NCBI RefSeq assembly: GCF_008016455.1
Contig: NZ_SAXU01000001.1
Span: 2,332,552 to 2,396,551 of the forward strand
Origin: Brachyspira aalborgi
GTDB lineage: Bacteria; Spirochaetota; Brachyspiria; Brachyspirales; Brachyspiraceae
Length of the DNA: 64,000 nucleotides
Reading direction: 5' to 3'
Shown here: positions 26,713 through 34,397 of the stretch, one piece after another
How positions within the stretch are numbered: position 1 is the stretch's first letter
How the letters are laid out: each line of letters opens with the position of its first letter
The notes under the pieces: model-generated
The model's database searches: none
The model's input: the letters and a program-made list of their open reading frames with translations, nothing else
What the model was told of the DNA's origin: nothing
Position numbers and translations under genes: made by a program

Positions 26713-27198
26713 TTATTTTTCCTCCATTATATCTTTTACCATTTTATATAATTTGCTTTTAAACTCTTCTTCGCTTTTAGATTCCAAAAGTAAAACCGCA
26801 TACATACTAAATCTTGAGACTTTTGTAAATATAGAAAGCAGATTAAGATATTTTTCATTTTTACCGATTGGAGTTAAAAATATAGTTAATAAATGAACGG
26901 GCTTATTATCCAAAGCGTAATAATTTAATCCTTTTTTAGAAACCGCAAATATTAATTCGTTTTCTTCAACCTCGCTTGTCCTCACATGCGGAAAAGCAAC
27001 GCCATAACCTAAACCGCTTGTTATTATTTCTTCTTTTTTATACATAAATTTTATAGTTTTGTCGATATTGATTCTCAAGCCTTTCGATTCGGCATAAATC
27101 AGCATTTCGCTTATTGCTTCTTCTTTATTTTTAGCTTTTAAGTTTAGCAAAACATAAGAACTTTCTATTATTTTAGACACTTCTTTTAATGAAATCAT
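26713..27198 (-). CDS. PTS EIIA-type (PtsN-like) protein
   Basis: This 161-residue protein is a single EIIA(fructose/Ntr) domain. The phosphorylatable His lies in GVAFPHVRT (about residues 65-73), and the fold continues with FLTPIGKNEKYLNLLSIF. Usually such stand-alone domains regulate rather than transport. It lies between an unknown gene (27240-27632) and kdsB in one minus-strand set. Confidence 0.82.
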   Translation of the reverse strand: MISLKEVSKIIESSYVLLNLKAKNKEEAISEMLIYAESKGLRINIDKTIKFMYKKEEIITSGLGYGVAFPHVRTSEVEENELIFAVSKKGLNYYALDNKPVHLLTIFLTPIGKNEKYLNLLSIFTKVSRFSMYAVLLLESKSEEEFKSKLYKMVKDIMEEK

Positions 27199-27239
27199 TT
27201 TATAACCTTCTTTTTAATTTTTATTCAAATTTTAAATTT

Positions 27240-27632
27240 TCAAATTTCAGTATTAAATTTTTCCTTCAAATATTGCCGCATTGTATATTTTTTCTGTATA
27301 ACCTCCAAAGTTATATTAAGCGGATAAGCTTTATTATGATTCTTAAAATTTATTGCTACGGATTCATCGTCCAAATCTATTGAGCGAGATAATTCCCATT
27401 TGCCTTTAAATTTCATTCTAATAACTTCGCCTATATACGCGCTTATTGAAAATATAATATTTCTGTTATTGTCATTTTCTAAAATTAAATTTAATTTCTC
27501 GCTAAAAAATTTATCTATTTCTAATAAACTTTTTAAAGTATAATCTATATGATAGCCTTCTCGAATCAGAAAATTGCTTATCCAAAAAGAACTTCTTAAT
27601 ATTTCTTCATGCGGCAAAATACTTTTTGACAT
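27240..27632 (-). CDS. Conserved-looking protein of unknown function
   Basis: This 130-residue soluble protein has a first half that is helical (HEEILRSSFWISNFLIREG). A central ISAYIGEVIRMKFKGKWEL resembles the 'glycine-x-W' core of small DUF3806-like domains, but the similarity is weak. No membrane segment or signal is seen. It is 41 bases upstream of the EIIA gene and likely in one unit with kdsB. I do not assign a function. Confidence 0.65.
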   Translation of the reverse strand: MSKSILPHEEILRSSFWISNFLIREGYHIDYTLKSLLEIDKFFSEKLNLILENDNNRNIIFSISAYIGEVIRMKFKGKWELSRSIDLDDESVAINFKNHNKAYPLNITLEVIQKKYTMRQYLKEKFNTEI

Positions 27633-27760
27633 TTATATATTCCTTTATATAATATATTAAATCTTTTTTATAATAAGTCAAATTTAAAATTATATAATAT
27701 TTGTAAATTATGCCGAAAAATAATAAAACTATATCGAAATTATAATTTAGGATATTATAA

Positions 27761-28513
27761 GTGATTTTGGATAAAGATTCATTTTCAGGATTCGTAAAAT
27801 ATATAGAAAATAATTTTAATTTTGATTTTCTTTCAAAAATACCTGGATATGAAGAAGATTATAAAATACAAAAAGAATCAATACTAAAATTAATAAAAAA
27901 TTCGGATAATAACGATACTTTTTTAGATTATATTTCTTATACATACTCTCTTTTAAGAAGCGATATTATAGAACAAATTATATCTCTATCTTGGGAAAAA
28001 CCTAACGGAATGAAAGACAGTTTTATTAATGACGATAAATTTGAACTTAATATTAATCAAAAAATAAATTATATATCTATACTTTTAGTTATAAGAGATA
28101 TAATGCATACAAGTTATATTGCTTCTCTTCCGATATACAACGAATATAAATATAATCAAAAAGAATTTTGCGATAAAGCAAAAGAGATGATAGAAAACTC
28201 TATAGATAATATATCGACTTTAGGAAATATAAACCCAATCTTTATAGCGATTGCCGCAAAAAGCATATTGCCTTTTTCTATAAAAAGCGATGAATTATCA
28301 AGTTCGTCAAAATTAATATCGATTTTATTTAATATATCTAGAATAATAGGCGCTTATCCTTATTGTGAAAACAATAGCGAAAGAACGCAACCAATTTTTT
28401 TAAGCGCAATTTATAATTTGACAAATAACGCTTCTTTTTTAGGAATTGATTATAAAATGATTAGACAATTATATGATAAAGTGAAATGCGGAGAAATACG
28501 GTGGAAAAATTAG
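27761..28513 (+). CDS. Soluble protein of unknown function
   Basis: This 250-residue protein starts with GTG, with AGGA about 8 bases upstream. Composition is helical and mostly hydrophilic, with no signal, Cys motif or recognised domain. Its end overlaps the start of the next membrane protein by 13 bases, so the pair is translationally coupled and probably acts together. Confidence 0.65.
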   Translation: MILDKDSFSGFVKYIENNFNFDFLSKIPGYEEDYKIQKESILKLIKNSDNNDTFLDYISYTYSLLRSDIIEQIISLSWEKPNGMKDSFINDDKFELNINQKINYISILLVIRDIMHTSYIASLPIYNEYKYNQKEFCDKAKEMIENSIDNISTLGNINPIFIAIAAKSILPFSIKSDELSSSSKLISILFNISRIIGAYPYCENNSERTQPIFLSAIYNLTNNASFLGIDYKMIRQLYDKVKCGEIRWKN

Positions 28514-29544
28514 CCAAATATAATATTGATTTTATAGTGGCGGCGATATCTTCTTTAGTTATAATATCAATGTCAGCTTATATGATATTAAATTCAAATA
28601 CAGTTATAATGAAAGTTTTAATAATTTTAGAATTTCTATGTTCTTTTTATTTTGTTAGCGTATTTTTTTATAGAATTTCAAAATATTCGAGAATAGAATT
28701 ATTTTTTTATTTAATAACTTTTTTAATTCCTTTTATGATGTCGATACTTGGAATATTTTACGCTTTAAACTTTTTTTCTTTGAATAGAGTATTTTTGAAA
28801 GAAAATATAATTTCTTCTTTTCTTACGCGCGGTTATCATTTTCTTTTTATATTTTATATAACGCATATAATATATTTCTTTTATTTATTCGTTTTAGAAA
28901 ATAAGAAAAGTTTTTATTCAAGCATATCTTCGCATTTTATAATAATAATATCCGCGGCTATGGCGATTATATTTATTATAATTTATGCGGTGCTTAATTG
29001 GATATTTGATAATAATATAATTAAATCTTATCAAAATACAAAAAATGAAATTATATACGAAGCCGATACGACTTTTTATAGAGAGCATAATTCTGAAGGT
29101 TTTGAATACGAAAGTTTTGCAAAATCTCTAAATATAGCTTTGCTTTATTACGATAACGAATTAAAATATCAATCGGATAATTGGGACGAATTTGAAAGCA
29201 AACATTTATTATTTGAAGCAGCGATTATTCAAGGAAACGGATTTTTTATTATGATAAGCGGAAAGCAATTTATTTATCCTTTCTATATGTTTATACTTAT
29301 TTATATTATAGTTAATTCTATCGTCTTAACATTTTCAATAATATTCTTTAAAATATTTTTAGAGCAAAAATTTAACTCTTATATCGATATAATAATTAAA
29401 GGTTTTGAAGAAGAAAATTTTATATATGCGATAAATACGGATAATATGGACGAAACTGAAATTAAAACTCTTTCAAAATTATACAATAAAAAACTACTCG
29501 CTTATAAATACAGAGAAAGATATATAAAAATGTTTACAAAATAG
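28501..29544 (+). CDS. Multi-pass membrane protein, sensor-like, unknown function
   Basis: This protein of about 347 residues has hydrophobic segments near residues 8-27, 33-52, 62-88, 104-126 and 139-163. An outside domain of about 90 residues follows (YEADTTFYREHNSEGFEYES), then another helix near 260-285 and a short cytoplasmic tail of about 60 residues resembling a HAMP-like linker. No kinase, cyclase or chemotaxis output is attached. I choose the GTG at 28501, which has GGAG 8 bases upstream, over the ATG at 28486. It overlaps the preceding gene, implying a partner protein. Confidence 0.65.
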   Translation: MEKLAKYNIDFIVAAISSLVIISMSAYMILNSNTVIMKVLIILEFLCSFYFVSVFFYRISKYSRIELFFYLITFLIPFMMSILGIFYALNFFSLNRVFLKENIISSFLTRGYHFLFIFYITHIIYFFYLFVLENKKSFYSSISSHFIIIISAAMAIIFIIIYAVLNWIFDNNIIKSYQNTKNEIIYEADTTFYREHNSEGFEYESFAKSLNIALLYYDNELKYQSDNWDEFESKHLLFEAAIIQGNGFFIMISGKQFIYPFYMFILIYIIVNSIVLTFSIIFFKIFLEQKFNSYIDIIIKGFEEENFIYAINTDNMDETEIKTLSKLYNKKLLAYKYRERYIKMFTK

Positions 29545-29632
29545 CGTCTATTCATAAAATATTTATCATAATTGTAATTGAAAAAAAACTAATATTAGTA
29601 TATTATTCTTCTATCAAAAATTAGGAGATAAT

Positions 29633-31063
29633 ATGCCTGTAAATAAAAAAGTTAAATCAAAAAAATCGGTTTCTACAATTAAGAAATCAGTTAAAAAAAT
29701 TATTAATAAAAATAGCAATAAAAAAAGTAATCTTGCTAAAAATTCTATAAAGAAAGTTGTTTCAAAAAATACAAAAAAAATAGCGACTACAAAATACTAT
29801 GTTTCTGAAACTCCTTTAAAATATGCCGATAGAGAAATATTTGGAGCAATAAAAAGAGAATATAAAAGAGAGTTATCCGTATTGGAACTTATAGCGAGCG
29901 AAAATATAGTTTCTAGAGCGGTTATGGAAGCTCAAGGCTCAATATTTACAAATAAATATGCGGAAGGTTATCCTGCAAAAAGATATTATGGAGGATGCGC
30001 CGAAGCGGATGTTATAGAAAATCTTGCAATAGATAGAGCGAAAAAATTATTCAAAGCGCCTTTTATAAATGTTCAACCTCATTCTGGTTCGCAGGCAAAT
30101 ATGGGAGTTTATATGTCTATTTTGCAAACGGGCGATACTTGTTTGGGATTGTCTTTGGATGCGGGCGGACATTTAACGCATGGAAAGAAAGTTAATTTTT
30201 CGGGAAAGATTTATAATTTTGAGCATTACGGCGTAAGTAGAGAAACGATGCAAATAGATTATAACGAAGTTAGAGATTTAGCTTTGAAACATCGCCCTAA
30301 AATAATAGTGACAGGCGGAAGCGCTTATCCAAGATTTATTGATTTTGCAAAATTTAGAGAAATTGCAGATGAAGTCGAAGCATATTTATTAGTCGATATG
30401 GCGCATATTGCTGGACTCGTTGCGGCGGGCTTGCATCCTAATCCTGTAGAATACGCTCATTTTGTAACGGGAACTACGCATAAAACTTTAAGAGGTCCAA
30501 GAGGCGGTTATATTATTTCAACAAACGAAGAACTTGCAAAAAAAATAGATAAAACAATTTTTCCTGGAATTCAAGGCGGTCCTTTAATGCATGTTATTGC
30601 TGCAAAAGCCGTGTGTTTTAAAGAAGCTTTGGATAAAAAATTTATTGATTATCAAAAGCAGGTTTTAAATAACGCTAAAACTATGGCGAATGAATTTATA
30701 TCTAAAAATTATAATATCATTTCGGGCGGAACTGACACGCATTTAATATTGGTTGATGTTAAATCTTCAAAAGGAATTACGGGACAAATTGCCGAAACGG
30801 TTTTAGATAAAGCGCATATAACGATAAATAAAAACGGAATTCCTTACGATAGCGAATCTCCTATGGTTACAAGCGGAATGAGACTCGGAACTCCCGCAAT
30901 TACCACAAGAGGATTAAAAGAAAGAGATATTATAGAATTGGTTAATTATATGGACGAAGCGCTTACAAATTACGATAACGAAAAAATTATTAATTCGGTT
31001 GCAAAGAAAGTTGACGCTTTATGCAAAAAATATCCAATTTATAAATATATATCCGAAATGTAA
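29633..31063 (+). CDS. glyA: Serine hydroxymethyltransferase with basic N-terminal extension
   Basis: This 476-residue PLP enzyme interconverts serine and glycine with tetrahydrofolate. The core shows [19 protein letters not shown] (about residues 84-102), [34 protein letters not shown], the PLP lysine in [14 protein letters not shown] (about residue 285) and GTPAITTRG. The first 55 or so residues are an extra Lys/Ser-rich tail ([18 protein letters not shown] and similar), absent from ordinary GlyA of about 415 residues. AGGAGA stands 6 bases before the ATG, so the long start is supported. Confidence 0.93.
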   Translation: MPVNKKVKSKKSVSTIKKSVKKIINKNSNKKSNLAKNSIKKVVSKNTKKIATTKYYVSETPLKYADREIFGAIKREYKRELSVLELIASENIVSRAVMEAQGSIFTNKYAEGYPAKRYYGGCAEADVIENLAIDRAKKLFKAPFINVQPHSGSQANMGVYMSILQTGDTCLGLSLDAGGHLTHGKKVNFSGKIYNFEHYGVSRETMQIDYNEVRDLALKHRPKIIVTGGSAYPRFIDFAKFREIADEVEAYLLVDMAHIAGLVAAGLHPNPVEYAHFVTGTTHKTLRGPRGGYIISTNEELAKKIDKTIFPGIQGGPLMHVIAAKAVCFKEALDKKFIDYQKQVLNNAKTMANEFISKNYNIISGGTDTHLILVDVKSSKGITGQIAETVLDKAHITINKNGIPYDSESPMVTSGMRLGTPAITTRGLKERDIIELVNYMDEALTNYDNEKIINSVAKKVDALCKKYPIYKYISEM

Positions 31064-31065
31064 AA

Positions 31066-32160
31066 ATGAATGCGAATTTAATAAATGAAAATTCTATAGT
31101 ATCGAATCTTATAAACATATACGAAAGATTTGGTTTCAAAAAAATTAAATTAAGCAAATTTGAAGATTATAATTTATATAATAATAATAAAGATTTTCTT
31201 CAAACGGAACATATTTTAACTTTTATGAATTTGAACGGGAATTTGAAATCTCTTCGCCCCGATGTAACTTTATCGATAGTAAAAAAAGTTCTTAAAGACA
31301 ATGAAAAAGAAACTCAAAAAATATATTATATAGAAGATATTTATAAAATAGTTTCAAACGAATACGAAGAAATTCCGCAAGTCGGAGTAGAAATTATAGG
31401 CAAGTTAAATAATTATTCTAATTTGGAAATTATAAGTATGGCTATAGAAAGTTTGAAATCGATAAATAAAAATTATATTTTGGAAATTTCAAATATAGAT
31501 TTTATCTCCGCCATTTTTGACGAAATTAATTTAGAAGAAAATTTAAAAATAGAAATTCTTAATAATATATATTTAAAAAATAAGCATGATTTGGAAAAAT
31601 TATTAAATAAAAATGTCGATTGCAAATATAAAAAATATATTTTATCATTTATTGAACTTTCTGGAAATTATAAAGATATTTTAAAAAAATTGAAAAGTTT
31701 AATAATAAATAAAAAGATGCAAAAATCTTACGAAGAATTAAAAAGTTTGTCTTTCGTTTTTGAACTTTATAATAATTTTGATAAAATTTTACTTGATTTT
31801 TCTATTGAAAGTCAATTAGGATATTATAACGGAATTATTTTCAAAGGTTATATTAAAGAAAGTAACGATATAATTCTTTCGGGCGGACGATACGATAAAC
31901 TTCTTAATAAATTTAATTCAAATAAAAACGCGATTGGTTTTGCAATTTACATGGATAAATTATACGAAAAAAATAAAACGAGCGATTTTATCGATATTCT
32001 AATTTTATATAAAAGCGGAGATGAAAATATTTTATTAAACGAAGTTAGAAAATTTATGAATAAAAATAAAAAAGTGAGAGTCGATATTTACGGAGATAAT
32101 TCTATTGAAAATTATAAAGATAAGTATATTTTTGATAAAGATAAATTGATTAAATATTAG
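31066..32160 (+). CDS. hisZ: HisZ/HisS-like class II synthetase paralogue
   Basis: This 364-residue protein has the class II aminoacyl-tRNA synthetase core. It shows a motif-2-like LKSLRPDVTLSIVKKVL (about residues 63-79), a QVGVEIIG segment, and the C-terminal ILSGGRYDKLLNKFN (about residues 278-292) with the histidine-site glycines. It lacks the anticodon-binding domain of HisRS, which fits HisZ, the regulatory subunit of short-form ATP phosphoribosyltransferase. No hisG is in the window. It starts 2 bases after glyA. Confidence 0.7.
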   Translation: MNANLINENSIVSNLINIYERFGFKKIKLSKFEDYNLYNNNKDFLQTEHILTFMNLNGNLKSLRPDVTLSIVKKVLKDNEKETQKIYYIEDIYKIVSNEYEEIPQVGVEIIGKLNNYSNLEIISMAIESLKSINKNYILEISNIDFISAIFDEINLEENLKIEILNNIYLKNKHDLEKLLNKNVDCKYKKYILSFIELSGNYKDILKKLKSLIINKKMQKSYEELKSLSFVFELYNNFDKILLDFSIESQLGYYNGIIFKGYIKESNDIILSGGRYDKLLNKFNSNKNAIGFAIYMDKLYEKNKTSDFIDILILYKSGDENILLNEVRKFMNKNKKVRVDIYGDNSIENYKDKYIFDKDKLIKY

Positions 32161-32268
32161 ATTATAATTTAATGTATGTCTTTTTATTAGACTCTATTGC
32201 ATAATTTTATTTATTATGATACTATATAAAGTATTTAAAATAATAAATTATAAAAATAAGGAATAAAA

Positions 32269-32973
32269 ATGAATATGTTGGAAAAATCGGAAGATATAAT
32301 AGCCTATATAAAAAATTCCAAAAAGAAAACGCCCGTTAAAGTTTATATAAAAGGAAATTTGGAAAATATAAAAACTGACGCTAAAGTTTTTTCATTTGGA
32401 GACTTTCATTTTATAATTGGAGATTACGAAGATATAAAATCAATTTTAGAAAATAATAAAAATAAGATAGAATATTATCATTTGGAAAACGATAGAAGAA
32501 ATTCTGGAGTTCCGACTTTAGATTATTTGAATATTAATGCAAGAATTGAGCCTGGCGCGATTATAAGAGATAAAGTAAAAATTGGAGACAATGCCGTTAT
32601 TATGATGGGAGCGATTATAAATATAGGAGCTGAAATAGGCGAGGGAACTATGATTGATATGGGAGCGGTTTTGGGAGGAAGAGCTATAGTCGGTAAAAAT
32701 TGCCATATCGGAGCGGGAGCGGTTTTGGCGGGAGTAATAGAGCCTCCTTCGGCTAAACCTGTGATAGTAGAGGATAATGTGATTATTGGAGCTAATGCCG
32801 TTATAATCGAGGGAGTTCATATTGGAAAAAACGCGGTAATCGGAGCGGGAGCGGTTGTTATAGAAGATGTCGCCGATAATCAAGTTGTTGTTGGAAATCC
32901 CGCGAAAGTTATAAAAAATGTAGATGAAAAAACGGCTGATAAAACAAAATTGGTTGACGATTTAAGAAAATAG
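32269..32973 (+). CDS. dapH: Tetrahydrodipicolinate N-acetyltransferase
   Basis: This 234-residue enzyme of the acetylase branch of lysine/diaminopimelate synthesis has an N-terminal DapH-specific domain (about 1-80). A left-handed beta-helix of hexapeptide repeats follows, with [46 protein letters not shown] (given here as two adjoining repeats) and ending in [11 protein letters not shown]. The aminotransferase that follows fits the next step of the same branch. Confidence 0.9.
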   Translation: MNMLEKSEDIIAYIKNSKKKTPVKVYIKGNLENIKTDAKVFSFGDFHFIIGDYEDIKSILENNKNKIEYYHLENDRRNSGVPTLDYLNINARIEPGAIIRDKVKIGDNAVIMMGAIINIGAEIGEGTMIDMGAVLGGRAIVGKNCHIGAGAVLAGVIEPPSAKPVIVEDNVIIGANAVIIEGVHIGKNAVIGAGAVVIEDVADNQVVVGNPAKVIKNVDEKTADKTKLVDDLRK

Positions 32974-33012
32974 ATTTTTAAAATAAATAATTTTTAATTA
33001 GAAGGATAAATT

Positions 33013-34158
33013 ATGGATAGTAGTTATTTAAATAAAAATATAATATCGGTTCCTTATTCTTTGATAAGAGATTTAACGGAAAAAGCGGAAAAAATTAAAG
33101 ACAGCATAACGCTTACGATTGGCGAGCCAGATTTACAGCCTCCGAAAGAACTTATTGAATATGCATGCGAATACGCTAAAACTCATAAACTACCTTACAC
33201 TCATGCGGGCGGCGGCGAGAAAATAAGAAATTTGGTAGCCGAACATTATAATAAATATTACAAAGCTAAAACTAACGCTAATTGCGTGACTATGCATATA
33301 GGTTCTATGGAAGGACTTTCTTCAATATTAAAGACGATATTAAATCCCGATGACGAGGTTATACTTCCGACTCCTTTTTTCTCTCCTTATGAACAGATAA
33401 TAAAAATAGCTCATGGAAAAGCCGTTTATTTGGATACAAGAAGCGATAATTTTGTAATAAAGCCCGAATCTATAGAAAAAGTTTTAACGAATAAAACTAA
33501 AGCGATTCTTTTCAGCAATCCTGGAAATCCTTCGGGATATATGCTAAAAAAGGAAGAGGTTGACGAGCTTGTTAAATATTTTGAAAAGAAAAATATTTTT
33601 GTAATGGTTGATGAAATTTACTCTGCAATTTCTTTTTATCCTTTCATCTCTTTCGCATCCTACGAATCGATAAAAGATAAAGTTATAATTTTAAATGGTT
33701 TTTCAAAATCGCATTCTATGACGGGCTGGAGAATCGGTTATAGCATAGCGCCTGCAGAAATTAGAAAATATATTTTGAATGCAAGTTTTAATAATGTCGG
33801 AAGTATGGTTTCTTTATCTTGCGCAATCGCCGAATACGCTTTAGAAAAATTTCCTGTTATTACCGAGTTTAGAGATACTTATAGAGAGCGAGCTTTGACT
33901 ATGTCTAAAGATTTAGCCGAATTGGGATTTGAAATTATAGAACCGAGAGGAGCTTTTTATTTATTTGTCGGATACGATAAATTTTCAAAAAAATCTTCTT
34001 TAGATTTTTCTTTAGAATTATTGGATAAAACTGGAGTCGCTGTAGTTCCTGGAGAAGCGTTTGCCGAAGACGGATATTTTAGAATAGCATTAACTCAAGA
34101 TATGCCTTTATTAAAAGAAGCCGTTAATCGTATAAAAGGTTTTATAGGAAAAATATAA
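33013..34158 (+). CDS. PLP aminotransferase class I/II (acetyl-DAP aminotransferase candidate)
   Basis: This 381-residue fold-type I aminotransferase has LTIGEPDLQPPKEL near the start, THAGGGEKIR, FSNPGNPSGYML (about residues 165-176), VDEIYSAISF, the PLP lysine in LNGFSKSHSMTGWRIGYS (about residue 235) and a terminal FRIALTQ. AGAAGGAT lies before the ATG. Placement 40 bases after dapH suggests the N-acetyl-LL-2,6-diaminopimelate aminotransferase step; other substrates are possible. Confidence 0.88.
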   Translation: MDSSYLNKNIISVPYSLIRDLTEKAEKIKDSITLTIGEPDLQPPKELIEYACEYAKTHKLPYTHAGGGEKIRNLVAEHYNKYYKAKTNANCVTMHIGSMEGLSSILKTILNPDDEVILPTPFFSPYEQIIKIAHGKAVYLDTRSDNFVIKPESIEKVLTNKTKAILFSNPGNPSGYMLKKEEVDELVKYFEKKNIFVMVDEIYSAISFYPFISFASYESIKDKVIILNGFSKSHSMTGWRIGYSIAPAEIRKYILNASFNNVGSMVSLSCAIAEYALEKFPVITEFRDTYRERALTMSKDLAELGFEIIEPRGAFYLFVGYDKFSKKSSLDFSLELLDKTGVAVVPGEAFAEDGYFRIALTQDMPLLKEAVNRIKGFIGKI

Positions 34159-34169
34159 GTTTTAGACTA

Positions 34170-34197
34170 TTGACATTTTTATTAAATATGTTAGAAT
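34170..34197 (+). promoter_or_regulatory. Sigma-70-type promoter of the surface-glycan locus
   Basis: TTGACA at 34170-34175 and TAGAAT at 34192-34197 are 16 bases apart. The start would fall near 34204, 26 bases before leader ORF C. Confidence 0.75.
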
Positions 34198-34229
34198 AAA
34201 TTAAATAAATAATTATTGAGGTAACAAAA

Positions 34230-34307
34230 ATGATAACGGTGAATAAATTCTCATCTCATCTCATCTCATCTCATCTCATCTCATCTCATCTCATCTCATT
34301 GCTATAA
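34230..34307 (+). CDS. Leader ORF C with a CTCAT array (closed frame)
   Basis: The ATG at 34230 has GAGGT (34218-34222) 7 bases upstream and reads MITVNKF before entering the array. With 10 units it stops at 34305-34307. With 11 or 8 units it would stay open to TGA 34399-34401, overlapping the ATG of the next gene in an ATGA junction. With 9 or 12 units it would reach TGA 34370-34372 and encode a hydrophobic tail (IIIASFVILNFLL). The ATGA overlap is a classic arrangement for translational coupling. I infer a regulatory leader. Confidence 0.55.
   Translation: MITVNKFSSHLISSHLISSHLISLL
34250..34299 (+). repeat. Pentanucleotide array C (CTCAT x10)
   Basis: Ten perfect tandem CTCAT units lie between the promoter and the first gene of the glycan/phosphocholine locus. 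Confidence 0.97.
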
Positions 34308-34397
34308 TTATAGCAAGTTTTGTCATTTTAAATTTTTTATTACAAAATTTAATTATATATTTAGAAATCTGAAAGAGCATGGTTTTGGAGTTAAATC

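Noticed and set aside
32518..32883. Minus-strand ORF opposite dapH
   Set aside because: It is a mirror of the hexapeptide-repeat coding region, with no start signals.
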